Source: Pelobates cultripes
Taxonomy: Eukaryota > Chordata > Amphibia > Anura > Pelobatidae
Direction of reading: 5' to 3'
NCBI GenBank assembly: GCA_933207985.1
Contig: OW240918.1
Span: 111,432,686 to 111,496,685, forward strand
Length of the DNA: 64,000 bases
Shown here one piece after another: positions 1 to 10,210 of the stretch (position 1 is the first letter of the stretch; each line of letters starts with the position of its first letter). A program made the translations under genes and the position numbers. Below the pieces are notes generated by a model. The model made no database searches, had not been told where the DNA came from, and saw only the letters and a list, made by a program, of their open reading frames with translations.

Positions 1-115
1 CACTCACACCCTTAAAATCAAAGTGTCCCTATTTGTCCATTTGAAATGTTATGGGTTATGCAATAAATGTACTAAGGGAGGTAGCCTGATCAGTGAGAGC
101 ATATGGTACAGAATA

Positions 116-480
116 CTGTATTTACTCGAATCTAATGCGCACCTCGGTTTTTGAAACCTGGAAGCCGAAAAATGTTTTTTCTGGCGACAGTAATGCACAT
201 TTATACAATAAGATACTACCGTACAACATTGTGCTACAATGAATTTTTTTTTTGCCATATACCATAGTAACATTGATGGTATTTCAATTCTTTCTTAGGC
301 CCTCTTTCAGGAACGAAATTTGCCTGTGTAGATTCGCCTGTTTGAATTCACCAGTTTTAATTCACCACTTTGAATTCAAACAGGTGCCCCAAGTGTAACG
401 CGCCATTAAAACTAATGCACATTCAAATTTTGGAAATGTATTTTCCAAAAAAGGTGCGCATAAGATTTGAGTAAATACCG
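116..480. mobile_element. Non-autonomous DNA transposon with about 26-bp terminal inverted repeats
   Basis: The left end (GTATTTACTCGAATCTAATG then CGCACC) and the reverse complement of the right end (GGTATTTACTCAAATCTTAT then GCGCACC) match at all but about three positions, which makes a clear terminal inverted repeat. The interior of about 310 bp has no transposase and contains two short repeats of the type TTTGAATTCACCA. The left flank is TA and the right flank CA, which would fit a Tc1/mariner-type TA target with one mutation. The superfamily is an inference; the inverted repeat is seen directly. Confidence 0.7.
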
Positions 481-1728
481 CATATAGGTAAAGTCACCAG
501 TTTTTGTTGCGTAAAAGAAAACCATAATCCAATTTCTGTTCGAAAACTTTAGCAATGTTTCAACTATGTTGCACTACGGGCAAGAAGCAGAAATAACCGT
601 GAATATTGCTTTCTCTCTCCCATAACATTGACAGCAACATTTTGAATTTATATTTAAAGTATTTTATGCTAGCAGTATATAGTAAGATATAGCAATGTTC
701 ACAAAAATAGCATTATATTAATTAGCTTTGGTAATGTACCTGAAGTTTACCAACAACAGAAACAGCAGAAGCTGTTGGGATAGATTGTGAAGAAGTATAA
801 TTTACAACAATGGCTCAAACTGATTTTTAAAACAGAACGGGCTAGCTGGGGGCAATATATGTAATTAAATATGCATTGAGAATACATGTTTTCTTTTGTA
901 TTTCTTTTTAAGTTTCAATTTCCTTTCCTCAAAATGTTTTTTTTGTTTGACCTATTTAGATAATTCCCCACAGATTTTTATATTAATTTCCTGGTCATTA
1001 CCTGATACTTTTAAAGATGGAGGGTCTTTGACTTTACTGTCACACATATAGGGAGGGCTCTGATCTTTTGACTCCAAGTACACTACCCTGACTAATGACA
1101 TGCGACTTCCTGTTCAAAATCTTAAACCTATGAGCGCACGTATTTGGGAATAACCACTATAAAGAGGCCATACTATACTCACTGATGCTGTTTTCTTATT
1201 TTAGCATAGGTTTTTTAAATCATTTAATATTTCGAAAAATATTTTAATATTTTTTGATCTGACATTTTTTTATGAGATATGTGTTTGAAATTTTAATGAA
1301 AAGCATTTGAAAAGTTTATCCAAAAATGTAAAATCGTTTGAAAAACGTATCCAAACCTATTAAATAGAGGCTGACATAACGAGAAGACAATGTAATACAC
1401 AGGCCTGTCTCTTAGAGTGTCCAGGATCATTTGGGTCAAAATGTGGGTCAGTATTCAAGTTGAGAACATATACAATCGAGAACATTTGTTTTGACCATAA
1501 ATTTCACAAATCAAATGACTGATTATAAGTGAACACAATAAAGATAGAGGAACCACCTGTTGAACAAAGGAAACAAGCTTTATGGGTCTTTATTTTGTGA
1601 CCTTTGCACTGTAGCTGCTAAAGACTGCATGTCACAAGATGTTCACTGAAACCGAGCTAGTAAATCAGGGAGAATTCTAACACTTCTCCTGAAGGTTCTC
1701 ACTTTCCAGCGGTAGTAGTAATCAGAGT
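481..1728. other. AT-rich stretch with no recognised feature
   Basis: I see no long open frame, no convincing splice-site pair and no terminal repeats here. The base composition is AT-rich. The sequence is probably old intronic or intergenic DNA. Confidence 0.5.
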
Positions 1729-2610
1729 CGAAAAATGCAAAATGATGCACTTCGAGGTAAAGAAGGCCCAAGCAACTTATACCCTAAATGGCAGTGAATT
1801 AGGGATAACAACACATGAGAAGGATTTGGGAATTGTTAAAGACAACAAACTAGGCAACAATGTGCAATGTCAATTGTCAGTTGCTAAGGCCAGTAATGTA
1901 TTGTCATGTGTAAGAAGGGTCATTGATTCTCGGGATGAGAATATAATTTTACCTCTTTATAAATCACTGGTAAGACCAAACCTTGAATATGCTTTGCAAT
2001 TTTGGGCACCTGTTCGAAAGGATTTTATGGCACTAGAAAATGTGCAGAGGAAAGCTACAAAATTGATAGAAGGAATGGAGCATTTTAGTTATGAAGTGAG
2101 GTTAAATGGCACCTCAGAGGGGACATGATAACATTATATAAATATATTCGGGGCCAATACAGACCATTGTCTGCAAATCTGTTCATAAACAGGACTATAC
2201 ATAGGACATGAGATCACGCATTTAGACTGAAACAAAGGAAATTTAGTCTAAGGCAAAGGAAAGTGTTTTTTTTGTTTTTTACAGTAAAAACAATAAGGAT
2301 GTTGAATCCCCCTGCCTGAAGATTTGGTTTTATCAGAGTCTATAAAGATGTTTAAAAAGCAATTGTATAAATACTTGTAAAAGCATAATATACAGGGATA
2401 TAATTTATAGTTCGTGAGGTAGTAACTTCTTGGTCCAAGTTGGTATCTGACTGCCATTCTGGGGTCAAGAAGGAATTTTTTCCTACTTTGTTGCAAAACT
2501 GGATGGACTTCAGACTGGGTTTTTTGTCTTCTTTTAGATCAACAGCAAAAACAAATGTAAGAAAGGCAGAACTTGATGGACGCATATCTCTTTTCAGCTA
2601 TATAACTATT
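1729..2610 (+). pseudogene. CR1-like LINE, 3' fragment of reverse transcriptase ORF2
   Basis: The frame from 1742 to 2128 encodes the part of a CR1-lineage ORF2 that follows the RT palm. It has a K-MMHF opening, an HEKDLGI block, the LVRPNLEYALQFWAP block and the NVQRKATKLI block. Past the stop at 2126 the homology continues in other frames (a GDMITLYKYI-like stretch near 2124), so the copy is frameshifted. The 3' end, around 2568-2600 (ACTTGATGGACGCATATCTC then a CAGCTATATAACTAT ending), looks like the 3' UTR of a CR1/L2-like family different from the one at 16.3-21.1 kb. The 5' end is truncated, which is usual for LINE copies. It is not expected to make a working protein. Confidence 0.8.
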
Positions 2611-2789
2611 TAAGAGTTTGCCACTTGCTGTCCTGATAGCGGTCTGCATTCTTCATTAGAGGGCAGACACTTTCAGACAGTTTGGAAAATGTGCTTCACA
2701 CACGTATGCTTGCTATGATTACGTCACATGTATGGCGCATGCCACAGAGTAACAAACTTTCTCTATGTCTCTCTATCTCCCGTTTAGTT

Positions 2790-3040
2790 CTCTGTGGACC
2801 TACACAAAGTGAAGTGTAATCACTTCTTCCTGGCGCAGAGGCTGCAGGGGCGAAATACAGCCTGCAGAGTCATGTCCTGGGACTCATTTGTGCCTGGACA
2901 GGATCACAAAATATGGAAATGTCTCGGCAAAAACTGTACTGTTGGCAACTATGAATTTCATAGCATAGGACCTCTGAATTTGAATCTATTTATGCATAAT
3001 AAATACATAATTTTATAATAAAATATAATAAAAAAAAAAA
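2790..3040 (+). other. Possible terminal exon or retroposed 3' end with poly(A)
   Basis: A pyrimidine-rich tract ending TCTCCCGTTTAG (2777-2788) resembles a 3' splice site. The following frame stays open for about 75 codons and ends at TAA near 3016-3018. It includes cysteine-containing stretches such as VKCNHFFLAQRL and KIWKCLGKNCTVGNYEF. AATAAA-type signals lie at about 2998 and 3019, and an A-run follows at 3031-3040. This could be a terminal exon or a retroposed transcript end with an A-tail. I do not recognise the protein, and a chance open frame is possible. Confidence 0.25.
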
Positions 3041-4035
3041 GAACATTACACAGAACAGAGTTAAAAGTAGATCATGATGATAAACATTTACAAAGAAAAT
3101 TTATGGGAATGATCTGTAATAGGGCACAGATGGAAAAATGCTGTCACAGGTAACTGTTCTAAATATATCTTGAGTTACATCGTAGAATAATCGTTTGGAA
3201 TGCCAGAATACGTGACGTCACAAATGTTATGTGATTTTTTTTTTACCTCTCTAACAGCACATTAACTACTAACGAGTAAGAGGCTAAAGAGGTTTCATAT
3301 CATAATCTCAGGTTAAAAATATAACATTTTACCTCTCTAACATGCTTGCAGATTGTGTTGCACGTTTGATCTGGTGCACAAACACTTTACAGAAGCGTTA
3401 ACAAAACATTATGCTTTCTAATGCCAGCTAACAAAAAAATAAATACTCTGAAGGATAATATTGTTATAATTTGATGCATAGGTCAAATTTCCCCCATGAA
3501 GCAGATTTACTAAAATCAGAGTTTGACGTAACTATTTTGACTTGTTTTTATGACGCAAGGACACAAATTCTTTGGAAGGTACAAAGTGTAAAAAATGTTA
3601 TGGTTAAAAAGGTTGAAGAGAGTGTTTGATAGAGGGAGATCAGAGAAAAAAATGGGAATATTAAAGAGGTAGAAAGAATTTGAAATGACATACAAAAGAA
3701 GATAATCTGGAAGGAAAGAGAAGTGAAATGGATGGAGTGGCAGTGAGGGAGAGTATGGTAAGGATAACAATAAGGGGAAAAATAGACTTAAAACAAAAAT
3801 GTGAATATGGGAAAAATGGTTAAGTTGCACAAGGAAACATTTCAATCCTGTTGTGCTGGCTTCCTAAATAACTACATTTTATAAACTAATAATTTCTTTG
3901 TCAAAGAATCTAAAGTATTGAAATTGTCAACCTTGAAAACTAGAAAGAAAAAATAAATAAAAGACACCTATCTTGTAGCTATATTATATAAACCCTTTAA
4001 AAGATGAATTGTGGATAATTAACATGGAGATAGGA
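3041..4035. other. AT-rich stretch with no recognised feature
   Basis: A minus-strand open frame at 3516-3845 is low-complexity (Leu/Ser/Phe/Pro-rich) and arises from a purine-rich tract on the plus strand. I see no domain and no flanking repeats. I regard this stretch as the unoccupied flank of the DIRS insertion. Confidence 0.5.
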
Positions 4036-4195
4036 AATTTTATCACATGACAGGAGGCTTCCTATTTTGCATAAACTTTCTTTACTTATGCCTCCAGCAG
4101 CACAAGTCAATCAATCAAAAAAACTTTAACCAATCAGAGTCCAGCACATCCTGTATAGAAGTCCTTGACAGGCATCTCATTTCCTCTTTCTTTGC
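4036..4195 (+). repeat. DIRS left inverted terminal repeat
   Basis: The 160 bp starting AATTTTATCACATGACAGG are matched, reversed and complemented, by 10016-10165. The match runs as far as a CAAAGAAAGAGGAA block. By analogy with other DIRS elements this repeat should hold the promoter; I do not see a clear TATA box. Confidence 0.9.
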
Positions 4196-4531
4196 TGCTC
4201 CAGCCAAGGCACAGGTCAGAGTTATTGTTCTCTACTCATCAGTTTCTCAAAATTATCTATTTATATATGACACCTAGATTGTTACTGTCTCTTCCCTGCT
4301 CTCACTACATGTTCCGCTAACCCTCTGTTCTATTTGCCCCTCTGGCAGCTATCCTGCTTCCCTGCCACCTTTTCTCCGCTATTGCGGCAGTTTACCACGA
4401 TCGCGACCTTCTCAATTAGGAAGGGGCTGTACTCTCTGTGGGGGTTGAGCAGGTTGCGGGCTCTGGGACACCATTTACCGCCGGCATGCCGCAATCGTGG
4501 ACCGCGCCGCATATATTTGCGCACGAACGCC

Positions 4532-4571
4532 GGCGATCTTGGATCTCGTGGACCGCGAGATCCAAGTCGCC
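4532..4571 (+). other. Strong hairpin in DIRS leader
   Basis: The left arm, 4532-4548 (GGCGATCTTGGATCTCG), pairs with 4556-4571 (CGAGATCCAAGTCGCC) with a single unpaired base and a 7-nt loop. It lies in the untranslated leader between the left terminal repeat and gag. It could be an RNA structure in the genomic transcript or a palindromic DNA site. Confidence 0.7.
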
Positions 4572-4787
4572 CATCTTTGTCTCCTATCAGACCGTGATTC
4601 ACATGATCTAGTTTCTCTACAACACTCACTAATCACAGGCTGCACTCGTTTTAAGGCTGATACAGACTCTATGTGAGACACTCCATAACAATACCCTGAT
4701 TCAATATTACTACAGTTATACATGCTATTAAGGATTGAGTCATTCTGAACGTACACTGGTTACTGGGACCCAGAGAGTGTTATACCA

Positions 4788-5258
4788 GAGGTGACCCCTC
4801 ATAGTGGGGTGACCCCCCACAATCACTACTACTACTACTATGCTGGGTGACCCCCAGACGTGAATTACGCTGTAATCAGTGGCATAAGCAATTCAGGGGT
4901 GACCCCCCTCGCGGATGGGGTGACCCCCCACGATAAATTTTACATGCATGATACGGGCACCCTCCAACTACGACTGGGGTGACCCTTAAGTACCTCCTAA
5001 TCACCAAGGAGGCAGAACGTACTTCACTAAGGCTCCACTGGACTATACTTATTGGGTGACCCCCAAATCATAATAAGGGCTACACGCCCTGGACGGGCTC
5101 AGTCCCGATTACATGACCGCTCATCCCGGTCTCACAGAGGGTGACCCCCTCCCTGGCCCATATAGATACATATATATGTATACACATATATAATATACAG
5201 ATATATATCTACCAACCAAGTGGTTTGTGTCTATTTAACGACACTGGGTGAACCCCGG
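4788..5258 (+). promoter_or_regulatory. Array of nine short palindromic GGG-TGACC-CCC sites in DIRS leader
   Basis: Sites lie at 4788-4800, 4804-4820, 4843-4857, 4895-4909, 4916-4930, 4976-4988, 5052-5066, 5137-5151 and 5244-5258. Each has a central TGACC (TGAAC in the last). In the first five, the seventh and the eighth, arms of 4 to 6 bases are perfectly complementary although the outer bases differ: GAGG/CCTC, GTGGGG/CCCCAC, CTGGG/CCCAG, AGGGG/CCCCT, TGGGG/CCCCA, TTGGG/CCCAA and GAGGG/CCCTC. The ninth, CTGGG/CCCGG, pairs with one G-T wobble. The sixth has lost pairing. A further palindrome, CTGGG-A-CCCAG, precedes them at 4763-4773. All sit upstream of the gag-like ORF, so they would be in the element's RNA. 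Function is unknown; packaging, translation control or protein binding are possible. Confidence 0.75.
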
Positions 5259-5278
5259 TCGTAAGTGGAAGCCCACTG

Positions 5279-5302
5279 TTTTATTATTATTATTATTATT
5301 AT
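5279..5302 (+). repeat. (TTA)n microsatellite in DIRS leader
   Basis: About seven TTA/TAT units run up to ATTCACATAC, just before the gag-like ORF. A short TA-rich imperfect palindrome occupies 5160-5215 just upstream. Confidence 0.8.
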
Positions 5303-5367
5303 TCACATACTTCTGTACCTGAACCTATCCTGTCTTTCACAGACAGAGAGAGACCTACTGCCACAAT

Positions 5368-6607
5368 ATGAGCGAATCTCCACAACCAACCCCACCCGAC
5401 TTCCAGTCGATTATTAACACGGCCGTGGCAGCCTCAATGGAAAAGGCTATTGCCAAGTTACTGGTCCAAAACCCGAAAGGGGACACAGACATGAAAGACA
5501 CAGATAGGTCTACAGGGGAGATCGCCATGTCTAAACGACACTGGAAGGGCACGGGCCCAGGCCCCCAAAAATCAAAGGGCAAGGCCCCATTAAAGAGGAG
5601 CCGCCAGGCAGAACACCGAGGCCCATCAACCCCTCAGATGACATCCTCCGAAGAGAACGACCATAGCCCTCCACACTCACTGGAGGTTATGGACGAATGG
5701 AGAGCAGGGGACTCTCCATCGGAGGAAGATGACTGGCAGGACATGCCGTGGGACGACCCAGGGTCTGACCTGATCGAGGACCAGGAAGCCCATTGCAGTC
5801 AAAGGAAGTCCCGCATGTTGTCAGACAGGCCAGAGGAGGGCTCTTTCCTAGACCCCCCAAGGCAAGCCTATGTTCGACCCCTGTACGATCCGCCACCCAA
5901 GGTCGTCAGAATGGGGTCTGCCAGAACACCTGGCCCAATTCATCCATTTCTGGCTGAGAAAACCAATGGAGAAGGAGGTGCGTGCAAGACTAAGGGCCGA
6001 ATGCCCAAGACCCATACGTCCAGACAAAATTGCACACACCCCGGAATTCGATACCACTGTGGTTTTATTCATGTCACGAGCAGGCCATGACCCAAGAAAA
6101 GGCATTGAGAAGGGCCTGAAGGCCTCCCAAGATAAATTACTGGACATGCTCGGTCCATTAGCCAAGATCCTATACTTCGCGGATCTGGCCCTCACAAGGG
6201 ACACTGCCCTAGATGCCCACGACATCCGAGAATGGGCACAACGAGCTATCTGCATGTTGGGCAACACAAACATCGCCATATGCGCAGAGAGACGCAAGGC
6301 TGCGTTACTAAAGATGGACTCCTAACTCCTAGATCTGGGCAAGAAGGAAATGGGACCTCTGGCGAATGGCCAACTGTTTGGAGATTCATTCATGGGCGAA
6401 TTAAAGAAGTATGTGAATTTATTCACTACTCTAAGTAAAGCACAAACATCTATTAAACAAGTTTTCCGCAACCCCGCACCACACAGAGTGGGTTTTCGGC
6501 AGGGCTGGTCACCAGAGGGGCCGAGCCACCAGCCGCTTCTGGCCCACAGGCCCCACGAATCAGACGGCACAAGCCTTCTTTCCATCCTCAAGAAAACCTT
6601 TCTCTAG
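5368..6607 (+). pseudogene. DIRS gag-like ORF1, frameshifted and with one internal stop
   Basis: The start ATG at 5368 opens MSESPQPTPPDFQSII. The N-terminal third is hydrophilic and rich in Pro, Ser, Glu and Lys, as in DIRS gag-like proteins. Near 5885-5905 the homologous frame moves from frame 1 to frame 2, where a conserved core begins (FWLRKPMEKEVRARLRAECP, then DKLLDMLGPLAKIL and WAQRAICMLGN). A TAA at 6323-6325 interrupts that frame. Homology resumes at once with GPLANGQLFGDSF and a helical region, and ends at a TAG at 6605. The role, by family analogy, is the structural protein that binds the element's RNA. One frameshift and one stop in about 1.2 kb suggest moderate decay. Confidence 0.85.
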
Positions 6608-6657
6608 GGGATCCTTCCGTCCCAGAGGAGCTCGCACCCGCGGCCGCGGGTGCTTCA

Positions 6658-8169
6658 ATGCAGGTGAGCACTCCACATCTTATGTATTTCCAGTCACATA
6701 TAAAAGCAGGCAGACTGTCTCTTTTTTCACAGAACTGGGAAAATATATCCTCAGATGCCTGGATCCTCCAAACGATTATGGGTTACGAGATCGACTTTAC
6801 GGACACACCAGTTCAAACCCGCCGCCCACCCCCGATACGGGCGTCGACGGCGCACGCAAAACTCATAGACGACAAGATCCGAGCGTTATTCGACAAAGGA
6901 GCAGTCGAATTCACTCCGGACGATACAGGCTTTATCAGCAACATATTCATAGTCCAAAAGAAGACGGGGGACTACCGACCCGTCATCAATTTGCGACAAT
7001 TAAACACATTCGGAACCTACAGACACTTCAAAATGGAAGGCATACACCTCCTCAGAGACCTACTACTAGAATCCGACTGATTCACTCGACTAGACTTAAA
7101 AGATGCTCACCTGTCTGTTCCGATAGCCCAGGCCAGCCGACCTTTCCTCCGCTTCCGCTGGAAGGGTCGCACATGCCAATTCACATGCCTACCATTCGGC
7201 CTCAGTTCAGCTCCTTGGTGCTTCACAAAACTACTGAAGCCAGCCATGGCGCATCTAAGAGCAAAAGGTATCTGTTGCCTGATATACCTGGACGACATAC
7301 TGATATTTTGCGAAAGTGCGTCCAGACTTCGATCTCAAATGAGATTTATAGTGCGCTTTCTGGAATCCTTAGGCTTCATTGTGAACAGAGAAAAGTCATC
7401 ACTTTCTCCATCGAGAACCGTCCAGTTCCTAGGATTCGAGATAGACTCGATAACATGCATCCTAAGCCTCCCCAAATCGAAAATTGCGAATATTCAAAAA
7501 GAGATACGACGGGTTCTGCGGAAGGACACGATCCCGCTACGCCTCCTGGCCAGGATAGTCGGGTTACTGTCGTCTTCCATACAAGCAATCTTCCTGGGAC
7601 CTCTCCACTACCGGGCCATGCAAAGATTGAAAGCTCACCACCTGAGACTAGGACACTCATACGACCAAGGGGTCACGATAACCGCGGAGGTACGGACGGA
7701 ACTTCATTGGTGGCTCCTTCACATGGACGCCCGGAACGGTAGAGTCATATTCGGACCGAACCCGGACTTCATACTGGAATCGAACGCCAGCCTTTTGGGC
7801 AGGGGAGCCCATTGCCCACATGCATCCAAAGGGGGACCTTGGTCAGGAGAAGAGAAACTACTACACATCAATTGTCTAGAACTGATAGCAGGCTCATTTG
7901 CGATACGCAGCCTGGCCAAACACATGCCCAATTGCTGCATACTCCTACACATGGACAATATATCCGCACTCCAGTACATAAACCACTTGGGCGGAGCCAG
8001 GTCACGAGCACTGACAGAGGCTACGAAGAACATTTATCGGTTTTGTCTTCCCCGCAACATAACTATCAGGGCGGAATACCTACCAGGGTTCAACAACCTA
8101 ACGGCGGATTGGTTCTCCTGAAACTGGCGGGACAGCAGCAACTGGCACCTAGACACATCAATTTTCAAC
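6658..8169 (+). pseudogene. DIRS reverse transcriptase / RNase H ORF, two internal stops
   Basis: One frame (frame 1) runs from the RT fingers through RNase H. RT motifs seen are GDYRPVINLRQLN, a DLKDAH palm motif A from 7093, LPFGLSSAPW (motif B) near 7189, and the catalytic YLDD at 7285-7296. RNase H follows: the usual first Asp motif reads ESNASLLGRGA near 7780, so an Asn stands where Asp is expected. INCLELIAG, HMDNISALQYINH and LTADWFS supply the later acidic residues. A TGA at 7078-7080 sits just before RT motif A, and a second TGA lies at 8119-8121, directly after the last RNase H motif; both interrupt otherwise continuous homology. The protein would copy element RNA into DNA. No protease domain is present. 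The start at 6658 is only the first ATG in the open frame; the real start is uncertain. Confidence 0.92.
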
Positions 8170-8520
8170 ATGGTGAGAGCGATCAGAGGACCCCTACACA
8201 TAGACCTCTCTGCCTCACGAACAAACACCCAACTACCGAGATACTACAGCTGGCTACCGGACCCACAGAGCGAAGCGGTGGACGCATTTCTACAACAGTG
8301 GCCCCCGATCGGAGCCTATGCATTCCCACTGTTTTCGATGTTGGCAAGAGTGCTTCACAAACTACGCATGTCCAAGACATCGATGATACTAGTAACACCA
8401 CTATGGAGAAGTCAGGCATGGTTCCCAGACTTGCTTGCATTGTCACAGGATCATCCACTGGTCCAACCATCATTTCCCCTGCTCCTCACGAACCCGGAAG
8501 GGGAACCTCATCCACTAATC
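8170..8520 (+). pseudogene. DIRS post-RNase H connecting domain
   Basis: Frame 1 continues after the 8119 stop with DLSASRTNTQLPRYYSW, then a WPPIGAYAFPLFSML stretch and a PLWRSQAWFPDLL stretch. This is the conserved segment that follows RNase H in DIRS polyproteins, sometimes compared with methyltransferase-like domains in some family members. I see no clear methyltransferase motif here. It runs without a stop into the recombinase N-terminus, so RT, RNase H and recombinase may originally have shared one reading frame or overlapped. Confidence 0.7.
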
Positions 8521-9455
8521 CTTCAGGAACGCCTGGAATTAGTGGCTTCGACTCTTTCAGGGGCGACTAAAAACCTACTATGGGATTCATGGGCACCAGG
8601 TACCAGGCGTAGCTACATGTCAGCATGGAATACATGGAATCGCTGGTGTATGGAAAGGGGTCTCGATCCCTTTACAGCACCTGTTCCTGCCATACTAAAT
8701 TTCCTATCCAACCTATTCTCTACAGGAAGATCATACCGTTCTATTAATGTTACACGCTTCGCTATCTCAGCGGCTCATGTTCCAATTAACGGTATCCCAG
8801 TAGGCCTTGTCGATTACCACAGGGCATCAAGTTATCCAGACCACCGGCACCTAAATATAACTGGTTATGGAATGTGGATTTGGTTATTCGTTTCATCCGT
8901 GACTGGCCGGATAATCCGGCTCTATCACTACGACAACTAGTAGCCAAACTCACACTGCTACTCTGTCTAGTTTCCTTCCGTCGTGTTTCGGATGTTCGAG
9001 CATTCGACGTGGACAGGTTTTCTATAACCCCAGACGGCGTTACGTTTTTGGTATCCCGCAGGACCAAGACGGACTCCAGGTCTGTGTCCTACCCTTTTTT
9101 CCCGGCGGTTCCTCGCCTCTGTGTTGTCAACACATTACTCCATTATATAGAGGTTACTGCACCTTTTCGCTCTTCCAGATCGGGAAAACTGTTAATATCA
9201 TATGCCAAACCATACAAACCCGTTACCACTACCACGTTGGCCAGATGGGTACGATGGCTATTATCCCTAGCCGGGGTAGTAGCGTGTTTCGGGGGCCATT
9301 CGGTTCGAGGAGCAGCGGCCACTAGAGCGTTCTCGGTGGGGGCCTCCTTGACGGACATTTTACGTACAGCGGATTGGACCAGAGAAAATACCTTCAGGGT
9401 TTTCTACTTCCGCCAATCCTCGCATGCGTCCTTATCGTTTTTGCCTCAGCGTTAA
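8521..9455 (+). pseudogene. DIRS tyrosine recombinase (YR), frameshifted
   Basis: The N-terminal core-binding half is in frame 1 (WAPGTRRSYMSAWNTWNRWC, then ILNFLSNLF). Near 8830 the homologous frame moves to frame 3, which is open from about 8845 to a TAA at 9453. In that frame the catalytic residues are present: the first Arg in SFRRVSDVRAFD (about 8980), the HxxR box in GGHSVRG (His codon near 9297, Arg near 9306), and the nucleophile Tyr in FRVFYFR (near 9405). The enzyme would integrate a circular DNA copy by strand exchange, in place of a DDE integrase. The single frameshift is the only break in this domain. Confidence 0.9.
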
Positions 9456-9458
9456 AAA

Positions 9459-9556
9459 TGCAAAATAGGAAGCCTCCTGTCATGTGATAAAATTGTAGAT
9501 TATGCTAACATAGTGTACCAAAAATCTTAATTTTAACAATGACAGGAGGCAAGTAT
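9459..9556 (+). repeat. DIRS internal complementary region
   Basis: Positions 9459-9494 are the reverse complement of the first 36 bases of the element (4036-4072). Positions 9491-9556 are the reverse complement, with few changes, of its last 70 bases (10141-10210). The junction overlaps at AATT, so the region equals the two joined ends. This is the hallmark of DIRS1-type elements. Confidence 0.93.
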
Positions 9557-10015
9557 TTCCCCCCCACCCCATTTTTCGGGGGGGTTTCTTTCTGTTCCTC
9601 CCTATACTCTTAGGTTTTCTCAGATTATGATTGTTAATTATATATGGTTATAGGTTATATATGATATAGGTAAAACTGACCTATAGGACGCTTAGATTGC
9701 ATGCCATTAGATATTCATCCAATGAATTACAAGTTATGACCTTTTATATAATCTGGACATTTTGTTATGTTTTCATCAATGAGTACTAAACGAGGTATAT
9801 TTATTAACTCCAAAGATTATGAGTATAATTATATGTGGATAACAGTTATCTTCCACCACCTTTCACTTATTTCTGTCTTTTTCAGCATAACATCACGTCA
9901 TGATGCAGAAGCTGGATTAACAGGATTCTCTCAAGTTTTACAACACAAGTTACCAGTGTTCAAATTCGTTAAAGTTTTCGTTGTATTCCCGGAAGTTTCC
10001 ATAAACAGTTTACAT

Positions 10016-10210
10016 CAAAGAAAGAGGAAATCAGATGCCTGTCAAGGACTTATATACAGGATGTGCTGGACTCTGATTGGTTAAAGTTTTTTTGATTGAT
10101 TGACTTGTGCTGCTGGAGGCATAAGTAAAGAAAGTTTATGCAAAATACTCGCCTCCTGTCATTATTAAAATTGAGATTATAGGTACACTATGTTAGCATA
10201 ATCTACAATT
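10016..10210 (-). repeat. DIRS right inverted terminal repeat and end extension
   Basis: Positions 10016-10165 repeat 4036-4195 in inverted orientation. About 45 further bases, to CTACAATT at 10210, are unique to this end but are copied in the internal complementary region. Confidence 0.9.

Larger units (their letters stand above)
4036..10210 (+). mobile_element. DIRS-type tyrosine-recombinase retrotransposon, about 6.2 kb
   Basis: The element has the diagnostic DIRS layout. Inverted terminal repeats lie at 4036-4195 and 10016-10165, followed by a right-end extension to 10210. A gag-like ORF, an RT/RNase H ORF and a tyrosine recombinase follow each other on the plus strand. Near the right end an internal complementary region (9459-9556) is the reverse complement of the two outer ends joined together. 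There is no aspartic protease and no DDE integrase. Known DIRS elements are thought to replicate through a circular DNA intermediate formed with this internal region and to integrate with the recombinase. This copy carries stops at 6323, 7078 and 8119 and frameshifts near 5900 and 8830, so it is inactive as a source of protein, but its ends look intact. Confidence 0.95.

Noticed and set aside
3516..3845. 109-codon minus-strand frame
   Set aside because: Low-complexity Leu/Ser/Phe/Pro sequence opposite a purine-rich tract, with no supporting signals.
4330..4756. Overlapping frames on both strands in the DIRS leader
   Set aside because: They coincide with the GC-rich hairpin region; no domain and no gag similarity. 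The plus-strand gag-like ORF begins later, at 5368.
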